Part shown: in pieces, positions 42,843-52,974 of the stretch
How positions within the stretch are numbered: position 1 is the stretch's first letter
Layout of the letters: the number at the start of each line of letters is the position of its first letter
Position numbers and translations under genes: made by a program
Source: Closterium sp. NIES-65
Taxonomy: Eukaryota; Streptophyta; Zygnematophyceae; Desmidiales; Closteriaceae
Reading direction: 5' to 3'
DNA length: 64,000 bases
Assembly: GCA_948144175.1 (NCBI GenBank)
Contig: CANXME010000213.1
Span: 558,001-622,000, forward strand
Notes under the pieces: model-generated
Seen by the model: the letters and a program-made list of their open reading frames with translations, nothing else
What the model was told of the DNA's origin: nothing
Databases searched by the model: none

Positions 42843-42976
42843 TGAGAAGAAGTGAACGAGAGAATGAGTGAACTATGAACGAAGTGAGTACAAATAGGAA
42901 ACCCTAGTTGGGTTGTACCCCCTATGGGATACCCCACTATAGCCTACAGAAACAAGTAAGCTATAATATTCTGACA
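42843..42976 (-). repeat. E8 5' LTR
   Basis: 134 bp; identical to the reverse complement of 37522-37655. Confidence 0.92.
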
Positions 42977-42981
42977 AGCAC

Positions 42982-45081
42982 ATATGCTCCTGGCCTGTGG
43001 GCCCTACTATTGCTTCCGCTGCTACTCGATCTGTCGCACGCCCCGTGGCGTGCGACCGATTTTTCATCTAGCCGCGCGCCGTTGACGCGCGACGATTTTC
43101 TCTCTGGCGCGTGCCCCGAGGCGCGCAGCCCCGTTCCTTCCAGGCGCGCCACTCCCCGCTACCCCGTCGCTACGCCCTAGGGAGCCGCGCGCGACCCCTT
43201 GCTGCCCCGTCGCGGCCCCATCTCATCGCGCCACCCAAGCGGCCGCGTCGCGCCGCCCTCGCGGCCCCGATCCACCGCCCTAGCGGCCCCGTCACCTACC
43301 CCTGCGGCCCCGGCGCCGCCCATCCCGGCCCCGGCTCCGCCCTTCCTGGCCCCGACGCCACCTCGGCTGGCCTCGTCGCCTACCCCGGCGACCCCGACGC
43401 CGCCCTTCCCGACCCGGCCCCGCCTCTGCTGGCCCCGTCGCCTGCCCCTACGGCCCCGGCTCTGCCCTTCCCGGCCCCGGCGCCACCTTGGCTGGCCCCG
43501 TCGCCTACCCCGGCGACCCTGACGCCATCCTTTCCGACCCGGCCCCGCCTCTGCTGGCCCCGTCGCCTACCCCTGCGGCCCCGGCGCTGCCCTTCCCGGC
43601 CCCGGCGCCACCTCTGCTGGCCCCGACGCCGCCCTTCCCGGCCCCGGCGCCGCCTCTGCTGGCCCCGACGCCTACCTCTGCGGCCCCGGTGCCGCCCTTC
43701 CCGGCCCCGGCGCCGCCTCTACCGGCCCCGCCGCCGTCCCCAAGCAGCCCCGCCGTCACCACCGAGCCACCGGCGCCGCCGAGCTGCTGCCGATCCGCCC
43801 GAGCCACCCGAGCCGCCCGAGCCGCAGCGCCACCTGAGCCGCCCAAGCCGCCGGGTCGCCGAGCTGCAGTTGCTACAGAGCCGCCCGAGCCGCTCGAGCC
43901 GCCGAGTCGCCGAGCCGCAGCTGCCGCCGAGCCGCCCGAGTCGCCCGAGCCGCCGAGCCGCAGTTGTTGCCCGGCCGCCCAAGCCGCCCGCACCGCCGAG
44001 TCGCCGAGTCGCCGAGCCTGCTCTTCCCACCACTGCTGAGCCCCTGCCCTGCTAGCGCACTGCTCGCCGCCTGCTTGCCTGCCTGCCTGCCTTTCGGCCT
44101 GCCTGGCTGCCTGCCTTACTGCTGCTACTCCTGCTCCTAGTTCTACTGGCGGAGCAAGATGCAGCCCCAGCGACGACCGCGTGAGTCCCTCACGCCCCAG
44201 CAGCTGCGTGAGTGGTACGCTGGTTGGGGTTGTAGGGGTGGCGGCGCTGCTACTGCTACCACTACTGCTGCTACTACTACTGGCGGCGGCAAGATGCAGC
44301 TCCAGCGACGCCCACTCGCGTCTCTCACGCCCGAGGAGCTTCGTGAGTGGTACGCTCAAAGTAGAGGGTCTCTCAGTTCTGTTCGTTGCTCTTACGTGAT
44401 TCGCAATGGTGCTCGGACTGGTCAGCCTTGTGGGACACCTAGTCACACACAGTCCCGCTGCTTCGCCCGTCTGAGCGACGCCTGGCGTACTGAGTTTGGC
44501 GACGAGGCTGAGCTCCCCGATTGGGTGGAGTTGCTTAGGCAGAGGGTAGATATATTTGCTCTTGACTATGATGCTATTCTCACTGCCATGTATGCATTGC
44601 CTACTAGTGGTGACCGTGCCGGTCACCTGTGCGTACCGCCTGACCCGGGTACAGAGCCTGCTGCTTTAGGTGCTGGTGAGGCTGCTGCTCTGGGTGCTAG
44701 TAAGTCTCCTGCTCCAGGTACAGGTGCGGCTGCTGCTCTAGGTGCTAGTGAGTCTGCTTCCTCAGGTGCGGGTGAGTCTGCTCTCTCAGGTACCGCGTCG
44801 GCTCCGGCCTCTCACACCTTCACTCTTGACTCGGGGGCTTCCCGCTCCTTCTTTCGAGACCGCACCACACTCACGCCGCTTGGTCGGCCAGTTGCAGTCT
44901 CTCTGGCAGACCCCTCTGGGGGTCCTGTCCTTGCTCACTTCTCCACTGTCCTCCCGTGTCCGGCGGCCCCCTTCTGGCACCCTGTCTGGTCTTTACGTCC
45001 CCTCGTTCTCTACGAACTTGGTGAGTGGTGCTGACCTACAGGATGCGGGGGTTCACCAGTTCACTCCCGCGAGTCAGCGGG
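42982..45081 (+). mobile_element. E9: copia retrotransposon body, internally deleted
   Basis: Plus-strand leader with repeated ccggccccggcgccgcc units (43260-43730), then Gag C-terminal part and protease, cut by E10 at 45082. Its 5' LTR is in the inverted segment (37670-37779) because E8 landed just behind the E9 primer site. The Gag N-domain is missing. Confidence 0.8.
44159..45081 (+). pseudogene. E9 Gag C-terminus and protease
   Basis: Open from ATG 44159, but the family start (MATPS...) and Gag N-domain are absent. Two LREWY modules occur, SLTPQQLREWYAGW and SLTPEELREWYAQS. Then comes a knuckle CSYVIRNGARTGQPC-x4-H-x4-C-FARLSDAW and protease TLDSGASRSFF. One inserted base near 44970 shifts the frame; LVSGADLQDAGVHQFTPASQRVT continues in the next frame to the E10 junction. 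Confidence 0.83.
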
Positions 45082-45205
45082 TGACCAAACAGGAATGATT
45101 GCACTAACACTGAAATCAGTACAAGTACCCAACCCTAGAATTGTGTACGCCCTATAGGCTAACCCACTGTAGCCTAAACAAGTACAACATATATAATGTT
45201 TCACA
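45082..45205 (-). repeat. E10 3' LTR
   Basis: 124 bp, minus strand TGTGAAACATTATATATG...TTTGGTCA, preceded by the polypurine hairpin variant CCCCCACTTCGCCTATGGGG (45206-45228). Confidence 0.8.
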
Positions 45206-45413
45206 CATCCCCATAGGCGAAGTGGGGGAAAACTAGGGGTCACAAGACCCGTCACGTATAGCAAAGCAAAGCAAGCTCAGGGTGGATCACAACGTCACCA
45301 CACATTCCGAGCACAAGTTTAAGGCCACAAGGCCAGTTCACATGTAAGAGTACATATATATATAAGGCTAGACAAGCAAGAGTAGGTATATATATGTAAC
45401 AGTACAAGCAAGG

Positions 45414-48304
45414 TCAAGAGGTGAGCAAGTGAGGCAAGACAGGTTCAAGACCCAGCTGAGTGCTGAAGCTCTGATGATCACAAGGCGCAAGTGCCTTGGT
45501 GAAGACATCAGCAGTGTTGGCCTCAGAGGCCACGTACGCAAGCTGCAACTGACCACGCTGCTGTAGCTAACGAGCCAGGAAGTAGCGGAGAGCAATGTGC
45601 TTTGTTCTGTGCTCCAGTCTCTGCTCTCGACACAAGGCCAGCATGGCCTTGTTGTCTACGTACAGGACTGGAGGAGAACGAGGCGGCTCTCCAAGGTCGG
45701 TCAGCAGGTAGGTGAGCCAGCAAAGCTCCTGAGCAGCCATGGCCCCTGCGTAGATCTCAGCCTCACAACTGGAGCCGAGAACAGAAGACCAGCGAGTAGC
45801 CCGCCACGAAATAGAGCCGGAACCAAGGCTGAAGGTGTAACCCTGTGACGACTGCTGCGTAGCCTGGTCGTCAGCCCAAGAAGTGTCTGCGTGACCAGTG
45901 AGGACCACTGGACTGCGCCCTCCAAGCACTAGCCCCATGCCCGACGTACTGCACAAGTAGCGCAACACCCTCTTCGCTGCAGCCATGTGCTCTGGTCGGT
46001 GTCTCCCAGGAGCAACATAGCGTGCGAGAATGCTAAGAGGGTATGCAAGGTCAGGTCGTGTGCAGGTCATCAGGTACATGAGGCAGCCAACAAGCTCTGG
46101 GTACGGGCCACTCGACTCTACGGACTCATCCGAAGGCAGAGCTGAGAGCGAGTGGCGAGTAGACAGAGGAGTGGCCTGAGGCGAGGAGTACGTGAAGCCG
46201 AAGCGCTGAAGGACCTGCTGCACCATGTCTGACTGAGTCAGGGTGATGGTGCGGCGTGCTCTGTCCCGGGTGATCTGCAAGCCAAGGTAGCTGCGCAGTT
46301 CGCCCAGGTCTGTGCACGTGTGTCTCTTCTGCAGCTCGGACTTTACGTAGGCGAGTCCAGCAGTGTCAGCTGTGGCAAAGACCAAGTCGTCGACGTACAC
46401 GAGGATGTAGAACGGCGGCAGAGAAGTGTCGGTGCGTAGAAATAGCGACGGGTTGGCAGTAGAGGGAGCAAACCCAAGAGCCGCAAGCGTAGTCCTGAGT
46501 GTGTCGTGCCACTCACGCGGTGCCTGGCGGAGACCGTAGAGTGGCCGCCGGAGGCTCCACTGGGTGCCAGGAGGAAAAGTCCCAGTGAAGCCAAGTGGGC
46601 GGCGCAGCCAGATCTCCTCGTGCAGGCTGCCCTGCAGGAAAGCAGTGCTGAAGTCAAGTGAGTGTAGCTCGTAGTCACGGTGAGCAGCTACGTGCAGCAG
46701 TACCCGAAGAGTGGTCATCTTCGGGGTGGGAGAGAAGGTCTGAAAGTAGTCAACTCCCTGCCGCTGACTGAAGCCACGAGCCACGTAACGCGCCTTGAAA
46801 ACAGGCGGAGAACCCGGCAGCCGCTTCACCCTTAAAATCCACATGCCACTGACGATGTTCGCCCCAGGAGGGGGGACAGCGTCAACGTAGGTGCATGTGG
46901 ACTTCCAGGAAGCCATCTCTGCATCCATAGCTGCCTGCCACTGAGAAGAGTAGGGACCCTCTATCGCCTCCAGGTAAGAGCGCGGAGTCGGGATGTCAAG
47001 TGCATCCGGGTCTCCCTCAGGGGTAAGCAGTACGGACACGAGATGAGGTGAAGCAGCTGCCAGACACTGGAACTCCTCCTGCCTGTCCTCAAGGACGTCC
47101 GTGCCAAGGGCACACTCACCCTCGACGGACGGAGGACAGACAGACTCAGACTCAGCGACAAGACTAGCAGCGTAGTCTAGGCGACAACGAGCAGCAAAGT
47201 CGACGAGCTCAGCAACTAGGGCAAACGCAGCAGTGGACTCAAACGAAGGGTCAGTGACGACAGTAGCAAGGAGACGCGTGACAATAGGACTGGCAAAACG
47301 AAGAGAGTCCGACTCCGGGTCGGGAAGAGCAGGAAGAGAGGACTCAGGAGGAGAAGGCAAAGGGGCACGTAGAGGAGCAGTGGACGGACGCAGAGACATC
47401 CGGTGCGTGCCAGGGACAGGAGGAGGACGCTGACGCGAACCGCAACCACTAGTGCGAGCAGTACGGACAGGCGACGCAGGGCGAGACGCAGGCTCACGTT
47501 GCTCAGCAAGACCTCCAGTAGGACCAGTGTAGGGAGAAGGAGCAGGCAGTGGGGAGGCAGGCTGTAACTGTAATTGTGACTGGACAGGCTGAGGACACTC
47601 TAAGAGAGGATGAGGACCGAGAGAAGGCGGGTGACCAAGAACGTGCTGAAGGAGCGGGACGAAGTACGGTCGCTGCCGTGCAGCGACTCCAGAACCAGCA
47701 GAGACACCAGCGCCAGGGTCCTCCGCACCAGCAGCAGGTCCAACGCCCGACTCCACAGCACCAGCAGCAGCACCAGCTCCAGGGTCCTCAGCACCAGCAG
47801 CAGCTCCAACGTCCGGGTCCTTAGTTCCAGCAGCAGCTCCAGCGCCCTGGTCCGCAGCACCAGCCGTAGCTCCAACGCCCGGGTCAGCTCTAAGAGTGAA
47901 GCGCCGCTCGTACCACTCACGGATCCGCTCACGGGAGGGGAGCTCCCGGCTAGGAGGAGAAGCACTAGCACCAGTCCCAGTAGTACGCCTGGCTCAAGAG
48001 GTACCTCTTCTGAGGGTGCAGTACTAGAAGTACCACTCACGCAGCTGCTCCGAGGAGAGGGCTCCGTTAGGTGTAGGACCCTCAGGCTCAGGACCTCCAA
48101 ACTCAGGTTGGCTCAGCACCCCCAGGCTCAGTACTCCCAGGCTCAGCACCCCCAGGCTCCGCACCCCCAGGCTCTGCACCCCCAGGCTCCGCACCCCCAG
48201 GCTCAGCACCCCCAGGCTTCGCACCCCCAGGCTCAGCACCCCCAGGCTCTGCACCCCCAGGCTCAGCACACCCTGGCTCCGCACCCACAGCAGGACGAGA
48301 GTCG
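45414..48304 (-). pseudogene. E10 pol: linker, RT and RNase H
   Basis: Linker in two styles, GGAEPGG (48103-48290) and DPGAGAAAGA (47690-47890), with LSSEQLREWYF and PSRERIREWYERRF. Then [15 protein letters not shown] with MWILRVKRLPGSPP, VYVDDLVFA (about 46375-46402) and RPDLAYPLSILARYVAP, and RNase H GHADTSWADD, YVDNKAM and ANTADVFTKAL. TAG 45567-45569 replaces a Glu; the family stop after PHLLTS is at 45414-45416. Frameshifts occur in the linker. Confidence 0.85.
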
Positions 48305-48309
48305 ACAGC

Positions 48310-48440
48310 TGTCAGAACATTATAGCTTATGCAATTGTGTAGGCTACAGTGGGGTATCCCATAGGGGGTACAACCAATTAGGGTTTCATATTTGTACTCA
48401 CTTCATTCATAGTTCATTCATTCTCGTTCTAATTTCCTCA
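48310..48440 (+). repeat. E11 5' LTR
   Basis: 131 bp, TGTCAGAACATTATAG...AATTTCCTCA. Confidence 0.94.
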
Positions 48441-49443
48441 TGGTATCGAGCAGGTTCCCCTGTGGGAACTGTGCCTAGGGCCCACCACATCGATCACTTT
48501 TTTTTCCTGCCCGAAGCGCGCTCAGCCCGAGTCGCGCTCCGGGCTCTTACATCGTCGAGCCGTCCTAGCGGCCTCCCCACGACCTACCTGCGGCCCCGCC
48601 GCCCTTTGCTGCGGCTCGCGCCACCCCTTCGCTGCGGCTCGCGCTGCCCCTTCGCTGCGGCTCGTGCCGCCCTTCCCGGCCCGTCGGCGCCCTCGCGTCG
48701 CCCGTCTCGGCCCGACGCCGCCCTTGCGCCGCCCGTCCCGGCCCCGCGCCGCCCGTCCCGGCCCGTCGCCGCACGGCCCGGCGCCTCCCAAGCGGCGTCG
48801 CGTGCCGCCCTTACCCGCGGCCCTACCCGCCGCTCTACCTGCGGCCTTCACGCCGCCCTACCTGCGGCCCTACCGCCGCCCTTACCTGCGGCCCTACTGC
48901 CGCCCTTACCTGCGGCCTTCTCGCCGCCCTACCTGCGGCCCTACCGCCGCCCTACCTGCGGCCCTACCGCCGCCCTGCCTGTGGCCCTACCGCCGCCCTA
49001 CTTACGGCCTACCCGCCGCCCTACTTGCGGCCCACCCGCCGCCCTACCTACGACCCCCGCGCCGCCCTGAACCAGCGCCGCCGAGCCGCCCAGCGGCAGT
49101 ACCACCGAGCCGCCCGGCCGCCGCGCCGCCCTGAACCAGAGCCGCCCAGCAGTTGGCCCGCCGAGCAGCCAAGCCGCCCAGCCGCCGAGCTGCCCTGCCG
49201 CCCAGCAGCCGAGCCGCCCTGCCGCCGAGCCGCCGAGCCGCCCGGCTGCCGAGCCGCCCTGCCGCCGAGCCGCTCAGCAGCCGAGCCGCCGAGCCGCCCT
49301 GCAGCCGAGCCGCCCTGCAGCCAAGCCGGCCTGCTTCCCTACTTCCGGACCGCCAGAGCTGCCCCTTCTGGTGAGCACAGCGCCTTCTCCCGCTTCACTG
49401 CCCTCCCCCCCCTTACTGTTTGCACTGCTAGTCGTCTGTCGTC
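48441..49443 (+). other. E11 5' leader
   Basis: Primer site, gtgcctagggcccacc, an 8-T run, then GC-rich arrays of ccctacctgcggccctaccg units (48830-49040) and gagccgccctgccgcc units (49070-49330). No conserved ORF. Confidence 0.75.
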
Positions 49444-52400
49444 ATGGCTACCCCTAGTGTCCTAGCTTTTGACACTGAGGGTCGGGCCATTGACTTTGAG
49501 GTCTGGGTAGACGACATGCAACTGTTCTTACAGTGTGATAGGGCAGACGGCCTCTCTCTCTTTGACCTTACCTCTGGCGCTTCCCCTGCCCCTGCTGCTG
49601 ATGCTGACGCCACTGTTCGCTCCCAGTGGGCCACGCGCGACGCTGCTGCACGTCTTGCTGTGCGTCGCCACCTCCCTACCTCCGAGCGTGCGCACTTTAG
49701 TCAGTACAAGAGTGCTCAGACCTTGTACGACGCTGTAGTCGCGTGCTACTCCTCTCCTGCCACTGCTGCACTGAGCCGTCTCATGCTACCATACCTCTTC
49801 CCTGACCTTGCTGCCTTTCCCACAGTAGCTGACCTCATTACGCACCTCCGCACTAGTGACACTCGCTACCCCGCTGCACTTCCTGCTGACTTCTGCGCCG
49901 CTAACCCCCCCCCCCATGTACATCACGCTGTACTTTCTAGTCAGTCGCCTCCTTGACTCCCTTCGAGTAGTCAGGGACCACTTTCTGTCAGTCTGTCCCA
50001 CCACACTCACTCTAGACCTCCTCGAGAAGGCCCTCCTCGCGATAGAGAAAAGAATAGTCGCTGTAGGAGCCTCTCGAGGTGACCCGCGCACCCCCATCTT
50101 TGAGGGGTGTTCTCCCTCCCCCCTGCTGCCCTCTGTTGCCTCTGCTGCTGCGGCCGACCTCCTTGGTTTTGAGTCGGTCGGTGCGGCGTCTGCCCCTAGC
50201 GAGAGACCCCGCCCTGGCAAGGGCAAGGGGGGCAAGGGAGCTGGAGGAGCGGGCGGTGGAGGTGGAGGTGGAGGCGGTGGGGGGAGTGGGGGTGGCGGTG
50301 GGAGTGGAGGTGGGGTTGGGGGGGTCGGTGGCGGCAGCGGAGGCGGAGGCGGCGGCGGCGGTGGCGGTGGGAGCGGAGGTGGCGGAGGAGGCGGCGGTGG
50401 AGGCGGCGGCAGAGGCGGCGGCAGTAGTGGAGGCAGAGGAGGCGGCGGAGGCGGTGGGGGTGGCGGTGGAGCTGGTCGCGGGTCTTCGTAGAGGAGTGGC
50501 TCCGGTGGTGGCTCGCGCCTGCAGCAGCAGCGCGGTCGTGAGACCCTGTCCCCTCAGCAGCTCCGTGAGTGGTACACTGCACGCCAGCGGGGTGGGGGTT
50601 TTGGTCCGTGCACCTACGTCCTGCGCACTGGCGACCGTGCGGGTGAGCAGTGTGGGGGTGCGCACCCCACCCAGCGCAGCTTTGGCCGCCTGACGGACGC
50701 GTGGCGTCACCAGTTCCCGGAGGCCTCAGAGATCCCTCGCTGGGGCGAGCTGTCTAGGGCGGGTGTTGCCATCTTTGATCTTGACTTTGATGCTATTCGC
50801 TCTGCCATGTATGCTGTGTCTATTAGTGATGAGGGTGACTGTTACCGGTGTTTCCCGCCCGATCCGGGCATTGAGTCTGCTGCTCTAGGTACTGGTGCGA
50901 CTGCTGCCCTAGGTGCTTGCGACGCTGCTGCTCTAGGTGCTAGTATGTCTGCGTCCTCAGGTACTGGTGAGTCTGCGCTCTCAGGTACTACGTCGGCTTC
51001 GGCCTCCCTCACCTTCACCCTTGACTCTGGGGCGTCTCGCTCCTTCTTTCTGGACCGCACCACACTCACGCCTCTTAGTCGGCCGGTTGCGGTGTCTCTG
51101 GCTGACCCCTCCGGGGGTCCTGTACTGTCTCGCTTCTCCACAGTCCTCCCGTGTCCGGCGGCTCCCTCTGGCACCCTGTCTGGTCTCTACCTCCCCTCGT
51201 TCTCGACGAACCTGGTGAGTGGTGCTAACCTACAGGATGCGGGTGTCCACCAGTTCACTCCTGCGCGTCAGCGAGTGACACACTGCACAGAGGCTAGCAC
51301 AGGCCGACACCTGGCTACGTTCACCCGTCAGCCGGGGTCGAGACTGTACACTCTGACCACTGCGTCTCCTCCAGTTGCCGAGTCTGGTAGGGTAGCTGCG
51401 TCGGGTCAAGTGTTTGCTGTGGCGTCCAGGTCTGGTCCTGAGTCTGCCCCCTGTTCGTGTCGTCTCCTGTCTCACGTGACTCTCCTCTGGCACCAAAGCC
51501 TTGGCCACCCCTCTCTGCTTCGGCTCAGAGGCATGGCCTCCCGTCTTCTTGTGTCTGGTCTCCCCCGGTCCCTCCCTCCCCTTCCTCAGGGCCCTGGCCC
51601 TGCCTGTGTCCCCTGTGTCGAGGGGCGCCAGCGTGCTGCCCCTCACTCCTCCCAGTTTCCTCCGACAGAGGCTACGTTGCAGACACTTCACATGGACGTG
51701 TGGGGCCCAGACGGCGTCCGTGGACTGGGTCACGAGCGCTACTTCCTGCTCGTTGTTGACGACTACTCGCGTTACACCGCAGTCTTCCCCTTGCGCAGCA
51801 AGGGAGATGTCACTGCGGTGCTGATCGACTGGATCCGCGCAGCTCGTCTCCAGCTCAGGCAGAGCTTTGGCTCGGACTTTCCTGTTCTGCGTCTGCACTC
51901 GGACAGAGGCGGAGAGTTTTCCTCTGACCTTCTGAGAGCCTACTGTCGCACACGAGGCATCCGTCAGACCTTCACGCTTCCGGACTCCCCACAGCAAAAT
52001 GGGATTGCTGAGCGCCGCATTGGCATGGTCATGGACGTCGCTCGTACGTCTATGATGCATGCGGCTGCCCCCCATTTTCTGTGGCCGTTTGCGGTGAGGT
52101 ACGCGGCGCATCAGATCAACCTCCACCCCAGGGTCTCCAGGCCGGACACCTCCCGAGCCCTGCTGTGGACGAAGAAGGTTGGCGATGCGTCGGCGTTCCG
52201 GGTCTGGGGATCTCGGGCGTTTGTCCGCGACTTGTCTGCGGACAAGCTGTCCCCTCGTGCTGCTCCTTGCGTCTTCCTGGGGTTCCCCCCTGACGCGCCT
52301 GGGTGGCAGTTCTACCACCCCACCTCTCGACGTGTTCTGTCCTCCCAGGACGTCACGTTTGACGAGTCGGTCCCCTACTACCGCCTCTTCCCCTACCGCA

Positions 52401-52974
52401 CTCCGTCCCTCCCCCCACCCCCGCTCTTCCTTGTACCAGGTCCCCCCCAGGTAGACCCCCTTCCCCCTCAGGGTCCTGCCCCTTCAGGTGTGTCCCAGGT
52501 AGACGCAGCCGAGCCTGTCGAGGTCACTGGTGACTCTGGTGTTGCTTGGGGTGCTGAGCCTGGGGGTGCTGGACTTGGGGGTGCGGAGTCTGGGGGTGCT
52601 GAGCCTCGGGGTGCTGCGTCTGGGGGTGCTGGGCCTGGGGGTGCTGAGCCTGGGGGTGCTGCGCCTGGGGGTGCTGCGTCTGGGGGTGCTGAGCTTAGGG
52701 GTGCGGAGCCTGGGGGTGGTGAGCCTGGGGGTGCTGCGTCTGGGGGTGCTAAGCCTGGGGGTGCTACGCCTGGGGGTGCTGAGCGTGGAGGTGCTCCGCC
52801 TGGAGGTTCTCCGGGTGCTTCGTCTCGCCGGGAGCCACTCTCTCCACAGGAGCTGCGCGAGTGGTTTGCCCGGCGCTGGCGCTGTACTGCTGGTGCTGGA
52901 GGTTCTTCGCCTGCTCAGGGTGCTGCTGGGCCTGCGGGTTCGACTGGAGCTGGTGCTGCAGAGGGTGCTTGCGC
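49444..52974 (+). pseudogene. E11 Gag, protease, integrase and GAEPGG linker
   Basis: ATG 49444 (MATPSVLAFDTEG). The frame shifts at the 11-C run 49905-49915 (10 needed). Gly/Ser tract 50240-50490, TAG 50489-50491 at a Gln position, SPQQLREWYTARQRG, and a knuckle with its last Cys changed to Ser (CGGAHPTQRSF). Protease TLDSGASRSFF, finger WHQSLGHPS ... CVPCVEG, integrase HMDVWGPD, LHSDRGGEF and PQQNGIAERR, GGAEPGG linker (52545-52810), [13 protein letters not shown]. The long frame 50492-52974 is intact. Confidence 0.88.

Larger units (their letters stand above)
38007..42976 (-). mobile_element. E8: 5' half of a copia retrotransposon
   Basis: 5' LTR 42843-42976, minus-strand primer site TGGTATCGAGCAGG, leader, gag, protease, integrase and linker up to GTHRMSL, where the sequence switches to N1. 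The rest of the element is in the inverted segment. TSD agcac at 42977-42981. One uniform reading frame with stops TAG 40683-40685, TAG 39696-39698 and TGA 38664-38666. Confidence 0.88.
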
